Assembly: GCF_030369675.1 (NCBI RefSeq)
Contig: NZ_CP128477.1
Location: forward strand, 3,862,501 to 3,926,500
Direction of reading: 5' to 3'
Length of the DNA: 64,000 nt
Source: Peteryoungia algae
GTDB lineage: Bacteria; Pseudomonadota; Alphaproteobacteria; Rhizobiales; Rhizobiaceae
Below, in pieces: positions 8,935-17,083 of the stretch. Each line of letters begins with the position of its first letter. Position 1 is the first letter of the stretch. A program made the translations under genes and the position numbers. A model generated the notes under the pieces. The model made no database searches. It was not told the DNA's origin and saw nothing but the letters and a program-made list of their open reading frames with translations.

Positions 8935-10223
8935 GCCGCCCGATCGCCGATACACCGCCATTCATGGCCAGGATGATCGTCGCATTGGTGGCGGCGTTCA
9001 TCGTGATTTTCCTCGCCTGGGCGGCCATCGCCGAAATCGACGAGATCGCCCGCGGCGAAGGCAAGGTCATCCCCGTTTCGAAGACACAGATCATCCAGTC
9101 CTCCGAAGCGGGCGTGGTCGAAACCATCGCGGTCCAGGTCGGCCAGGTGGTTCGCAAGGGCGAACTCATTGTTCAGCTCAACAACACGACGACGGAATCG
9201 TCCCTGGGCGAATCCGTCGCCAAGGCGCGCGCTTTCGGCGCCAAGATCGCACGTCTGGCTCTCGAAGAGGCGGGCAGTTACGACGCCGCATTCGTCTGTC
9301 CGGAAGATGTGCAAACCGTTGCCAGCGCTGTCTGCGAAAACGAAGAGCGGCTCTTTGCTGCGAACAAGGCGAGCTACCTCAACAAGGCGGGTGTGCTGCG
9401 CGAGCGTGTGCGCCAGCGCGAGAACGAATTGAGTGAGGCCCAGGCCAATATCGTGCGCCTGGAGCAGAATATCACTCAATCGACCCGCCAGTTTGATCTC
9501 ATGAGCCCACTCGCAAAGAAGGGCCTTGTGGCGCAGACCGAGCTGATCGCGATCGAGCGCGAACTGACGGACCAGCGTGGTCAGATCACCGTCTATCAGG
9601 AAAGCCTCGAGCGCCTGAGGGGCGCCGTCGAAGAGGCGCGTCTCCAGGTCGAAGAGCTCGCCTTGCAACTGCGTCAGCAGGCACTGACGGAAAAGGCCCA
9701 GACCCTCGCCGAACTGTCAGTCATCGACGAAACGATCCGCGGTGCGACCGATCGCGTCAGCCGGACGGATATCCGCTCTCCGGTTGATGGCATCGTCAAC
9801 ACGCTGGAGGTCAATACGATCGGCGCCTATGTCGATCCGGGCACGGTGGTCGCGGGCATCGTCCCGACGGCAGACACGCTTCTCATCGAGGCTAAGATCT
9901 CACCCCGCGACGTCGCTTTCATCACGCGTGGTCAAAAAGCGATCGTGAAGGTGTCCGCCTACGATTTCTCGATCTTCGGTGGTCTCGAAGGCGAGGTCAC
10001 CAACGTCTCGGCCGACAGCATCGTCGACAAGGAAAAGGGCGAGACCTTCTATCTCGTCCACGTCAAGACAGACGTGTCGGAACTCATCAGGGGCGACAAG
10101 GCCTATCCGATTATCCCCGGCATGGTTGCGACAGCCGAAATCATGACAGGTCGCAAGACGATCCTGAGCTATCTCATGAAACCGATCAACAAGGCGCAAT
10201 CCGTCGCCCTGACCGAACGGTGA
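8931..10223 (+). CDS. HlyD-family periplasmic adaptor of the type I secretion system
   Basis: The 430-aa membrane fusion protein links the ABC exporter to the TolC-like channel. One N-terminal membrane helix (about residues 14-33) is followed by a lipoyl-like half (GEGKVIPVSKTQIIQS), a long coiled-coil hairpin (about 130-270, rich in RxxELxEAQ-type heptads), the second lipoyl half with RSPVDGIVNTLEV, and the beta-barrel region. The start overlaps the exporter stop in an ATGA. It completes a LapB/LapC/LapE-like trio with its neighbours. Confidence 0.93.
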   Translation: MSRPIADTPPFMARMIVALVAAFIVIFLAWAAIAEIDEIARGEGKVIPVSKTQIIQSSEAGVVETIAVQVGQVVRKGELIVQLNNTTTESSLGESVAKARAFGAKIARLALEEAGSYDAAFVCPEDVQTVASAVCENEERLFAANKASYLNKAGVLRERVRQRENELSEAQANIVRLEQNITQSTRQFDLMSPLAKKGLVAQTELIAIERELTDQRGQITVYQESLERLRGAVEEARLQVEELALQLRQQALTEKAQTLAELSVIDETIRGATDRVSRTDIRSPVDGIVNTLEVNTIGAYVDPGTVVAGIVPTADTLLIEAKISPRDVAFITRGQKAIVKVSAYDFSIFGGLEGEVTNVSADSIVDKEKGETFYLVHVKTDVSELIRGDKAYPIIPGMVATAEIMTGRKTILSYLMKPINKAQSVALTER

Positions 10224-10226
10224 GCC

Positions 10227-10883
10227 ATGACGTTCTCGGAGCGGCATCTGGCACAGACGGATCAGGTCGATCTCAACCCGGCAGCGATGCAGCATGTCGA
10301 TGAGAGCGATGCCGAGCCCAAGTTCCGCGCAGTCGTTGGACGGGGCGGTGTCCGGCGCGGCATCCGCCTTGAGAGCATTTATTGGGACGGCCTGTCCTGG
10401 CTCCTGAACGGTTCCCGCCAGTCCATTGGTGATGTCGTCGAACAGGCTGCCGCCCAGGTCGGAGGCCACAGCAATCTCGCCTCCATGCTGCGGGTCGTTG
10501 CCTTCCGCTGGATGTGGCGCCGGCTGGCGCATATGGAAAACGTCTATTCGACGGAAAACCTCAACACGCTGATACAGGCCTGTCCAACGCCTGCTATCGT
10601 GCTCACCAAAGACAAGAAGATCCAGTTCTTCAACGAACCCTTCATGACAATGTTGAAGCAGCGACTGGTGCTCGGCAATATCGCGCAGTTGTCGTCTGGT
10701 TTCAGGTTCGTTCTTGATACACAGATCGATGAGGCGATCCTTGGCCTGGCCGGCAAGGGCAAGATGGTGACCACAGGCTTCACGGCGACCTGCGCCGGCA
10801 AGCAATTGACCGGGCAGATGAACCTGGCCATGGCGCCAAGCCACCAGAAGCAGATGGTAATCGGCTACGTCGTCCGCGGTTGA
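10227..10883 (+). CDS. Ribbon-helix-helix plus PAS-domain protein
   Basis: The 218-aa product has two recognisable parts. Residues 38-100 match the RHH_4 ribbon-helix-helix family (basic VRRGIRLES strand, YWDGLSWL helix, IGDVVEQAA, then SMLRVVAFRW). Residues about 112-218 resemble a PAS fold (CPTPAIVLTKDKKIQFFNEPF). It starts three bases after the HlyD gene, so it is in the secretion operon. RHH proteins usually bind palindromic DNA as dimers and PAS domains sense small molecules or mediate dimerisation, so a regulator of adhesin or secretion genes is a reasonable guess. No cofactor-binding residue can be assigned by eye. Confidence 0.7.
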   Translation: MTFSERHLAQTDQVDLNPAAMQHVDESDAEPKFRAVVGRGGVRRGIRLESIYWDGLSWLLNGSRQSIGDVVEQAAAQVGGHSNLASMLRVVAFRWMWRRLAHMENVYSTENLNTLIQACPTPAIVLTKDKKIQFFNEPFMTMLKQRLVLGNIAQLSSGFRFVLDTQIDEAILGLAGKGKMVTTGFTATCAGKQLTGQMNLAMAPSHQKQMVIGYVVRG

Positions 10884-10915
10884 CCGTCAGTGAGCGCGGG
10901 GCATTTGCCTCGCTG

Positions 10916-11878
10916 TCAGAGGTCTCCACCTTCTCCCGGAGCGATGCTGTCAAAGCTCTTCATGGCCAGAGCCTTCCCCTTCGTGCGCGTGCCATGCAGA
11001 AAGCCCCGGCCATTGGAGATCGAAAAGAGCGGCTGGTAATCCGGAAGCCTGCTATCGGCCAGCACCTGATCTCGCATGTTGTCGAGAATGTAATGCGTGC
11101 CCTGGACTTCGACGGACAGGACTGCGTGATAGAAATGCCGCTTCTTGTCGTAGAGGATCACGACGGTCATGTCCTTGAGCGCAATGCCCTGGCTTTCGAG
11201 AACAGCCATTTTCAGAAGCGCATAGTCCTCACAGTCGCCGAAGCCCGACTTCAGGGTCTGCGACGGCGATGACCACTGATCGAGACGACCGTGGCTGTCG
11301 ATGTCCTTGCGGTACTTGATCCGCCGGTTCACCGCGTGGTTGACGAGATTGAGCTTGTCACGGACAGACGACATGCCGCTCCCCGCAGACGTGCGCTGCA
11401 CGATAGCCTGCGAATCGAAGCAGTTCTTGCCACCGCATTCGAGGGCGCTGCCCTTGGCGATCTCGGCGAAGGTCGGAGCTGCCTTCTTCAGTGCGCCCAG
11501 CTTCTTGAAGGGAATGGCGATGGAGCCGAAGACGTCGTCTGCCTGTGTACCTGTCCGCTTGGAGTGTGACGGCTTCGGTGCAGGGATGACGGCGCTGGTC
11601 GACAATGTCTTGTCATTGGGCAGAAGCGCGACTGCGTCGAACGTCACGCCTCGATCGAGTTGGCGACCTGCCTCTATCCAGCCGTTCACGATCCGATCAC
11701 TCAGGGTCTGGCCGAAGGAGGCTGCCAGCGGGCTCATGCCGAGCACGAGGGTCTGAGCAACCGTGGAGTAGGAGGAAAGTGATCCCGGCAGGATCGGCGC
11801 CGCTGTCGCATGTGAGGAAAGCAGGGAGACCGCTGCGAGGGCCGAGGCTGCGATAATATTTTTATTGTTGTTGAGCAT
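10916..11878 (-). CDS. LapG-like periplasmic transglutaminase-like cysteine protease
   Basis: The 320-aa protein has a signal peptide (about residues 1-27) and a bacterial transglutaminase-like cysteine proteinase domain (BTLCP, formerly DUF920). The catalytic triad is visible as Cys216 in GFGDCEDYA, His251 in FYHAVLSV and Asp266 in YILDNM. In the Pseudomonas Lap system the homologous LapG cuts the N-terminus of the giant adhesin and releases it, under control of the c-di-GMP receptor LapD. The position beside a giant adhesin and its exporter supports the same role here. No LapD gene is in the window, and the adhesin N-terminus with its expected cleavage site lies outside. The gene is convergent with the RHH-PAS gene. 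Confidence 0.85.
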   Translation of the reverse strand: MLNNNKNIIAASALAAVSLLSSHATAAPILPGSLSSYSTVAQTLVLGMSPLAASFGQTLSDRIVNGWIEAGRQLDRGVTFDAVALLPNDKTLSTSAVIPAPKPSHSKRTGTQADDVFGSIAIPFKKLGALKKAAPTFAEIAKGSALECGGKNCFDSQAIVQRTSAGSGMSSVRDKLNLVNHAVNRRIKYRKDIDSHGRLDQWSSPSQTLKSGFGDCEDYALLKMAVLESQGIALKDMTVVILYDKKRHFYHAVLSVEVQGTHYILDNMRDQVLADSRLPDYQPLFSISNGRGFLHGTRTKGKALAMKSFDSIAPGEGGDL

Positions 11879-11911
11879 CGCTATTCTCCGATTGTTGCTC
11901 GAAGAATAGCG
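11879..11911 (-). promoter_or_regulatory. Ribosome-site hairpin before the LapG-like gene
   Basis: A perfect 9-bp inverted repeat (CGCTATTCT and AGAATAGCG, 15-base loop) ends on the base next to the start codon. In the mRNA the 3' arm spans the spacer and the last two bases of the GGAG ribosome site. Folding would therefore hide the start region. Regulatory use is inferred. Confidence 0.55.
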
Positions 11912-12208
11912 TCATTGCTTGAATTATTGGTTCCTATACATGAATACTATACTTTAAACATCAGTCGGTGTATTAAATTAAAAGGCAGCGGATGGAGGAA
12001 GTCATCTGTTTACCAAGCTGATGCCAGGCCCTTGTGCGGAAGGCGGCGGAGCCTCGAGGCGATGTCTGTCGCAGCCAAATAATCCGGGATGCATGGACGG
12101 TTACCATCTTGGCAATCTGCCCAGATATGGAACGCCTTCACCCTTGCGCAAGGCAAGTCCAATGCTTACGGTCCCGGCTGGGATTGGGAGCAAAGCGTAG
12201 CTGTAATC
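11912..12208. other. Divergent intergenic region, AT-rich
   Basis: Bases 11912-12000 are strongly AT-rich compared with surroundings and should hold the promoter of the LapG-like gene; the rest precedes the lipoprotein gene. Overlapping short open frames from 12034 and 12089 lack ribosome sites. No RNA gene or clear promoter box was recognised. Confidence 0.4.
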
Positions 12209-13375
12209 ATGGTGAAATCAGAAAAAGCCACGCGGAGACTTCTACGCGCCGGGACGATGGTCTTGGTGCTTGCCGCTCTTGCCTCATGTCAGACCGACGA
12301 TTTCAAGCCCTCCGCTGCCGAAGGCGCGGCACCGGTCGCTGGCAATACCGGGCTCTACAATCAGACGCTGGGGTCGGGTCCGGTGAAAGTGGCCTATCTG
12401 GGTGTTCGGCGTGCCGACCAGCCAAGCCGACAGGCAGATAGCGAATATCGCGACGGCGCAGCCCTCGCCGTCAATACGTTGGGCTCCGATGTCGTCACGT
12501 TGACGCTGCTCGAAACCACGGACAAGCCGGAAGCCATCGAGGCGGCTGCAAAGACGCTCGCCCATCAGCAGGTGTCGCTGATCATCACCACGGCCCGGGG
12601 GGCGGAATTCGAGCTTGTCCAGCGCGGTCTGGGTGGCCTCGATGTGCCGATGATCGCGTTCCAGACCAATGACGTGCCAAGTCCGCCGAATGTCTATGCC
12701 TTCGTATCCAGCCCGGCAGACAGTCTGATCGAAAGCGCGTCCTTCGCCATGGCGGAGGGGGCAACGCATGCCGTGATCCTCGCAGCCAGTCCGGCCGAAA
12801 AGCTTGAGGCAGAGCGTATTGCCGCTCAGATCAAGGCCTTCGGAGCCAAGGTAGAGCCGATCATCGAGCTTGCCGGTGGTGCATTGCCCTCGAAGGCACT
12901 GTCTTCCTGGAGCAAGGCCGACATGGTCGTGTTGATGCCAGGCGTCAAGTCGCCTGGCGAAGTTCTGAAGAAAGCAGATGCCGCCAAGCCGCCGCGCCCC
13001 GGGCGCCGTATAGTCGCCAGCGCCGTGCTGACGCCTCAGGATCTGAACGAGCCCAAGCTCACCGGCAGTATCGTCTGCCGCTATGACCAGAACGTGCAGT
13101 CGCGGATCGGCAATCGCTTCATGTCGAGCTATGGCATGCCCGCCTCGGCGCAAGCCGGGTATGGTTTCGATGCCATGGCCATGTCGATCGGGCTCGCAGG
13201 GCGCTGGGGAAAGGTGGCGTTCGCACCTGAACGCCTCATGTCGCCTGACGGCTTTTCCGGCTCGCTGGGTGTCTTCCGCCTGGAGGGCGAGCGCAAGATC
13301 CGGCGCAACTGCGATATCTTCAAGGTAGCCAAAGGCTCCTATGTCTTCTTCCAGAAGGCGCCACCTACACTCTGA
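12209..13375 (+). CDS. Periplasmic-binding-protein-like lipoprotein (Peripla_BP_6 / PBP-activator type)
   Basis: The product of 388 aa begins with a lipoprotein signal (basic MVKSEKATRR, hydrophobic VLVLAALA, lipobox LASC), so it should be membrane-anchored. The rest has the two-lobed type I periplasmic binding fold seen in branched-chain amino acid binding proteins and LpoA-like penicillin-binding-protein activators (VKVAYLGVRR, DGAALAVNTLG, GYGFDAMAMSIGLAGRW). I chose ATG 12209 because it starts the lipoprotein signal directly. The frame is open further upstream (to 12089) but adds non-signal sequence. There is no adjacent permease or ATPase, so a transport role is not supported; cell-envelope or sensing roles are as likely. 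Confidence 0.7.
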   Translation: MVKSEKATRRLLRAGTMVLVLAALASCQTDDFKPSAAEGAAPVAGNTGLYNQTLGSGPVKVAYLGVRRADQPSRQADSEYRDGAALAVNTLGSDVVTLTLLETTDKPEAIEAAAKTLAHQQVSLIITTARGAEFELVQRGLGGLDVPMIAFQTNDVPSPPNVYAFVSSPADSLIESASFAMAEGATHAVILAASPAEKLEAERIAAQIKAFGAKVEPIIELAGGALPSKALSSWSKADMVVLMPGVKSPGEVLKKADAAKPPRPGRRIVASAVLTPQDLNEPKLTGSIVCRYDQNVQSRIGNRFMSSYGMPASAQAGYGFDAMAMSIGLAGRWGKVAFAPERLMSPDGFSGSLGVFRLEGERKIRRNCDIFKVAKGSYVFFQKAPPTL

Positions 13376-13518
13376 TTACTTCGGTGTAGCCTGATCCGTT
13401 GTGTGCCATCCTCCGTTTACATTATCGTAAAACAGACCCATGCTTGGTATGGGTGACGATAGCGGACGCGGCCGGGCATGCTCGTGATCCGGGCGGTTCG
13501 GAATTGAAGGAGGGGCAG

Positions 13519-14055
13519 ATGAGCAGCGTGCAATTGACAGGTGACGAGCAGCGCTATGCCGGGCGAGTGCGGATCCTTCATTGGCTCATCGCAGGGCTTG
13601 TCCTTGCCACCTGGCCCCTCGGCCTGATGATCGGCTTCGTCAAGGAGGACGTGAAGCTCGATTTCTATCTGGTGCACGAAAGCCTTGGTTTTCTTATCCT
13701 GTGGGTCATGCTGGTTCGGATCGGTGCCCGGCTGACAAGTACCGCCCCGCTGATCGAGGCGCCAGCCCTTGAAAAAGCGGTGGCGCATCTCGTGCACGGA
13801 CTGCTCTATGTCTTTCTGATCGTCATGCCGATCTCCGGCTTTCTCGCCACGAACGCCCACGGCTTCCCGCTCGAGTGGTTCGGCCTCTTCACCGTCTGGA
13901 GCCCGATCGGCAAGACGCCTGACATAGCCTTCGTCCTCTCGGCGATCCATGGCTGGAGCGCATGGATCCTTTTGGCCCTCTTCGCGTTACATTTTGCAGC
14001 AGTGGTATTCCACCACGTCATTCGCCGTGACGACACGCTTTATCGAATTTTGTAA
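13519..14055 (+). CDS. Cytochrome b561-family membrane protein
   Basis: The 178-aa four-helix membrane protein has histidines at the expected places for two haem b groups (RILHWLIAG, FYLVHESLG, HLVHGLLYV and LALHFAAVVFHH). Members of this family pass electrons across or within the inner membrane, for example from quinol to periplasmic acceptors or as superoxide:quinone oxidoreductase (CybB-like). The ATG at 13519 has an AAGGAGG ribosome site five bases upstream; the frame extends to 13399 without a better start. It lies 20 bases before the RibD-C gene, and the two may be co-transcribed. Confidence 0.85.
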   Translation: MSSVQLTGDEQRYAGRVRILHWLIAGLVLATWPLGLMIGFVKEDVKLDFYLVHESLGFLILWVMLVRIGARLTSTAPLIEAPALEKAVAHLVHGLLYVFLIVMPISGFLATNAHGFPLEWFGLFTVWSPIGKTPDIAFVLSAIHGWSAWILLALFALHFAAVVFHHVIRRDDTLYRIL

Positions 14056-14075
14056 GTCTTCGGGACAGGATCTCC

Positions 14076-14885
14076 ATGCGTAAGATCGACATGACGGACC
14101 AGCTCTGGGCACGCCTTCTTTCCATGCGCGGAAGCCTGGGCAAAGCTGCCCCGGATGAAGCAGAAGCCGTCATGGCGCTCTATGCGCCGATGGCCGCAGC
14201 CGAAGGTCGTTTTGTCCTTGCCCAGGTCGGACAGTCTATCGACGGGCGCGTCGCTACCCCGTCGGGCGATGCCCGCGACATTTCCGGCCCCGACGGGATT
14301 GCCCATCTGCATCGCTGCCGCGCCTTGGTGGAAGCCGTTATCGTCGGTGTCGGGACCGTGAAATGTGACGACCCGCGCCTGTCGGTCCGCGCCGTCAAGG
14401 GACCCAACCCCGTCCGTGTCGTCATAGACTGTCGAGCCGAACTGACCGGTGAGGAGCGCCTGTTTCGGGACGGCGGCGCCCCGGTCATCCTGATCCAGGG
14501 AGCCGATGCACCGGAACGATCCCATAACGCCGATGTGCTGCGGGTTCCGCGGACTGAGGCGGGGCTTGACCCTCGCGATATTCTCGACGCACTCGCCGAT
14601 CGCGGGCTCAGCCGCATTCTGGTCGAAGGTGGTGCCCGGACCATTGCCCGCTTCATCGAGGCCGGGCTGGTCGATCGGTTGCATGTGGCGATCGCGCCGC
14701 TCATCATCGGATCCGGGCCTGCCGGCATCGCGCTGCCCCCGATCGACAAGCTCACCAGCGCTTATCGGCCAGAAGCCAGAGTCTACGCCCTGGGCAGCGA
14801 TATCCTCTTTGACTGCGACCTCAGGTCCTCAGCCGGCTCAGCGATGCGGCAGGGCGAGGATATCCGTGTGGCCGACCACGCATGA
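14076..14885 (+). CDS. RibD C-terminal-type reductase (dihydrofolate-reductase fold), no deaminase domain
   Basis: This 269-aa protein corresponds to the reductase half of RibD (5-amino-6-(5-phosphoribosylamino)uracil reductase). The conserved NADPH-fold blocks are visible: FVLAQVGQSIDGRVA, AVIVGVGTVKCDDPRL, NPVRVVIDCR, ILVEGGARTIARFIEAGLVD. The Zn deaminase domain of classical RibD is absent. The preceding 60 residues are poorly conserved helical sequence. The 3' end overlaps the convergent methyltransferase gene by 48 bases. With the nearby GTP cyclohydrolase II it could reduce a GTP-derived pyrimidine or pterin intermediate; canonical riboflavin synthesis is less likely because the other rib genes are absent. 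Confidence 0.8.
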   Translation: MRKIDMTDQLWARLLSMRGSLGKAAPDEAEAVMALYAPMAAAEGRFVLAQVGQSIDGRVATPSGDARDISGPDGIAHLHRCRALVEAVIVGVGTVKCDDPRLSVRAVKGPNPVRVVIDCRAELTGEERLFRDGGAPVILIQGADAPERSHNADVLRVPRTEAGLDPRDILDALADRGLSRILVEGGARTIARFIEAGLVDRLHVAIAPLIIGSGPAGIALPPIDKLTSAYRPEARVYALGSDILFDCDLRSSAGSAMRQGEDIRVADHA

Positions 14886-15635
14886 ACTGCCGGCATCCGC
14901 GATTTTCTCCAGCCTGAAGTCCATCCAGGATTTGATATCCTCTCTGGTGAGGGTGCCAATCTCGGCCAATGGCCTTTCCAGCCCCTCGAGAAACGCCGTC
15001 TGCAGCGCCGCATCGTCCGGGCCCATGGTCCAGGGGCTGGTGCCGACAGAAATGCTGTAGCCGAGATTTTTGAAGCAATGCCTCAGATACTCTGTCGCAT
15101 CGGGACCGAGGGCTGGCCCAAAGCCCTTGTCGAACCTTTGATGGCGGTTGAAGTCCGCCGCGACCTGTTCGTCAAGCGCGTGCTTTGCAGTCCACTCCAT
15201 AACGCCATCATAGTTCAAGGCGGCATAGAGCCCGGTCCCGCTTCGAGAGAGCGCCTCGGCGAAACGATTGCAGAAATCGGCGGAGCACAGGTCGAAGAGC
15301 GCGGATGCCGTCACCAAGGTCACATCCGAGAGCGGGAGCAATTCTACCTCGTTGAGATCGAACTGTCGAAACGACACCGTGTCCCTCACGCCGATGCGGC
15401 GTTCCGCCTCTGCGAGCAGCAGAGGGTCGTAGTCGAGGAGGGTCCAGCGCGTGTCATCCGGAACATGTGGGGTCAGGCTGCGCCAGGTCGACCCGGTCCC
15501 GCAGCCGATGTCGAGGATCTTAGCTTGCCTGACACTTCCAAGATGCCCTGAAATCGTTTCGACCAGCGTCGAGGCCCGTGCTCGCAGATCGACGGGTTCG
15601 CGCAGTGCCAGCCAGTCCTTGTCGAAGCCGCTCAT
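14838..15635 (-). CDS. Class I SAM-dependent methyltransferase
   Basis: The 265-aa product has a Rossmann-like methyltransferase domain: motif I KILDIGCGTGSTW, an acidic second strand (WTLLDYDPLLL), a post-II DLNEV and the VTASALFDL motif. I chose ATG 15635 because it overlaps the stop of the glycosyltransferase gene (ATGA). It is the last gene of the four-gene minus-strand unit: dehydrogenase, PTPS-like, glycosyltransferase, methyltransferase. The substrate is unknown; the context suggests the small molecule made by this cluster. Its 3' end overlaps the reductase gene on the other strand by 48 bases. Confidence 0.82.
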   Translation of the reverse strand: MSGFDKDWLALREPVDLRARASTLVETISGHLGSVRQAKILDIGCGTGSTWRSLTPHVPDDTRWTLLDYDPLLLAEAERRIGVRDTVSFRQFDLNEVELLPLSDVTLVTASALFDLCSADFCNRFAEALSRSGTGLYAALNYDGVMEWTAKHALDEQVAADFNRHQRFDKGFGPALGPDATEYLRHCFKNLGYSISVGTSPWTMGPDDAALQTAFLEGLERPLAEIGTLTREDIKSWMDFRLEKIADAGSSCVVGHTDILALPHR

Positions 15636-16675
15636 GATATCCTGTCCAATGTGTCGGAGATGATCTGTGCCGTTTCTGGCCAATCCGGCAGCTGCGCGCC
15701 CGCCTGCCGTGCGGCAATGGCCCGCCGCTTCCGCTCGGCTGGATCGGTGAGCAGGCGGCGAAGCGCCTGGCCAAAGGCATCTGCATCGTCTACCGAAACG
15801 AGTATGCCAGCGTCAGCAGGCACGACATCCGGTACGGCGCCCGCCTTGCATGCGACGATCGGTAGGCCATGAGAAAGCGCTTCGGCAAAGACCATGCCAT
15901 AGCCTTCGTAGCGGCTGGCAAGCGCAAAAATGTCTGCACCGGCGAAATAGCCTTTCGGATCGTCGACTTCGCCAGCAAGGTGCACACGGTCGGTTAGATC
16001 CAGTTCGGCGACCCGGCGTGAGAGTTCGACACCGGTTGCCGGGTCGAGTGTCTTGCTGCCGATGATCGTTGCCTCCCAACCGAGATCCTCGATCGACTTC
16101 AACGCCGAAAGCAGAATGTCATGCCCCTTTCGGCGCGACAGCGTGCCGACCGAGAAGATCTTTGGGACAGAGTTGTCGGCAGGAGCGAATTCGGCACGCG
16201 CTGTCCCGGGCAGCGCCACGGTGATGCGCGGAGCTTCGACGCCATAGTTCGCAGCAATTTCACGGGCCGTCATCGGCGAGGTGACGATCACATGACGAGC
16301 AGAGGAGAGTGCCGCCCGTTCGCTTGTGCGGAGCCTCGTCTGCTCAGTCTCGGAAAGCCCGGTTTCGAGCGCGAGCGGATGGTGAACCAGTGCGACGATC
16401 TTCAGGCGTGCGGCCTCCGCCGTAGCCCAGGCATCGAGCACCCCGAAGGCAAGTCCGTCGATCACCACGAGCGTTTCGTCCGGCAGAGCCGAAAGCATCT
16501 TGCTCGCGCTTTGAACCGTCGCCTTTGAAGGCACCGGAAAACCGTCACCGAGCGGCATCAGATTGACTGTCCATCCCAGTGATCTCAAGCCCTCTGTCAC
16601 CTTGCGATCATAGGCATAGCCGCCGGTTCTCAGCGAGAGATCGCCCGGATAGGCGAATATCAGCGAACGGCTCAA
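15632..16675 (-). CDS. GT4-family glycosyltransferase
   Basis: The 347-aa GT-B glycosyltransferase has an N-terminal acceptor lobe (LIFAYPGDLSLRTGGYAYDR) and a C-terminal nucleotide-sugar lobe. The latter carries VGTLSRRKGHDILLSAL, the EGYGMVFAEALSHGLPIV block with its ExxxxxxxE signature, and a GILV segment. No membrane helices or signal peptide are present, so it acts in the cytoplasm. Its start overlaps the PTPS-like stop by four bases and its stop overlaps the methyltransferase start by four. Sugar and acceptor are not predictable from sequence. The pairing with a PTPS-fold protein recalls pteridine glycosyltransferases of cyanobacteria, but that is an analogy. Confidence 0.87.
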   Translation of the reverse strand: MSRSLIFAYPGDLSLRTGGYAYDRKVTEGLRSLGWTVNLMPLGDGFPVPSKATVQSASKMLSALPDETLVVIDGLAFGVLDAWATAEAARLKIVALVHHPLALETGLSETEQTRLRTSERAALSSARHVIVTSPMTAREIAANYGVEAPRITVALPGTARAEFAPADNSVPKIFSVGTLSRRKGHDILLSALKSIEDLGWEATIIGSKTLDPATGVELSRRVAELDLTDRVHLAGEVDDPKGYFAGADIFALASRYEGYGMVFAEALSHGLPIVACKAGAVPDVVPADAGILVSVDDADAFGQALRRLLTDPAERKRRAIAARQAGAQLPDWPETAQIISDTLDRIS

Positions 16676-17070
16676 AGATCCGCCTCGTACCAGCCGCGCG
16701 CCGCATGGGATTCATGCAGCGTCACCTTGAGGCGGCAGATCCGGTGGCTACCGGGGCCGAGACGCTTGTCGGAAACGGCCAGGGCAAGCTGGTCGAAAAT
16801 GTGCTTGGCGATCACTTCCGTCGTGCTCACCTTACCCTTGAAGACCTCCACTTCGTCGAGGTTCTGATAGTTGAGCGGCTTCAGAACCTCCGACAGTACG
16901 GTCGTGGCTGCACCAATGTCGACGGCGAGGCCATCCTCGTCGACGTCCTTGGTGAAAAATGCCGCATCGACGACGAATGTCGCCCCATGCATCCCTTGGG
17001 CCGGGCCGAAAACCGGGCGCGGCAGGCTATGGGCGATCATGATATGGTCTCGAACTTCAACAGCGAACAT
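16672..17070 (-). CDS. 6-pyruvoyl-tetrahydropterin synthase/QueD-fold protein with degenerate active site
   Basis: The 132-aa protein is recognisable as PTPS/QueD by AHSL near residue 14, HG at 28-29, the STTEVIAKHI block (canonical PT-x-EN) and the C-terminal pterin-binding Glu120 (VTLHES). Compared with QueD, however, the catalytic Cys of CxxxHGH is Ala24, the third zinc ligand is Ala30 and the Asp-His pair (LDH) is Asn67-Tyr68. The usual chemistry therefore seems lost while the pterin-binding Glu remains. The ATG at 17070 lies 13 bases after the dehydrogenase stop; the longer frame to 17169 overlaps that gene. A pterin- or purine-binding role, or a different reaction, is inferred. Confidence 0.75.
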   Translation of the reverse strand: MFAVEVRDHIMIAHSLPRPVFGPAQGMHGATFVVDAAFFTKDVDEDGLAVDIGAATTVLSEVLKPLNYQNLDEVEVFKGKVSTTEVIAKHIFDQLALAVSDKRLGPGSHRICRLKVTLHESHAARGWYEADL

Positions 17071-17083
17071 GAGCTCTCTTTCG

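Noticed and set aside
6784..8961. 725-codon minus-strand frame opposite the ABC exporter
   Set aside because: Antisense shadow of a clear exporter gene; composition is His/Arg/Asp rich as expected of a reversed frame.
10880..11272. Plus-strand frame opposite the LapG-like gene
   Set aside because: The minus strand carries the complete catalytic triad and signal peptide; the plus frame has neither.
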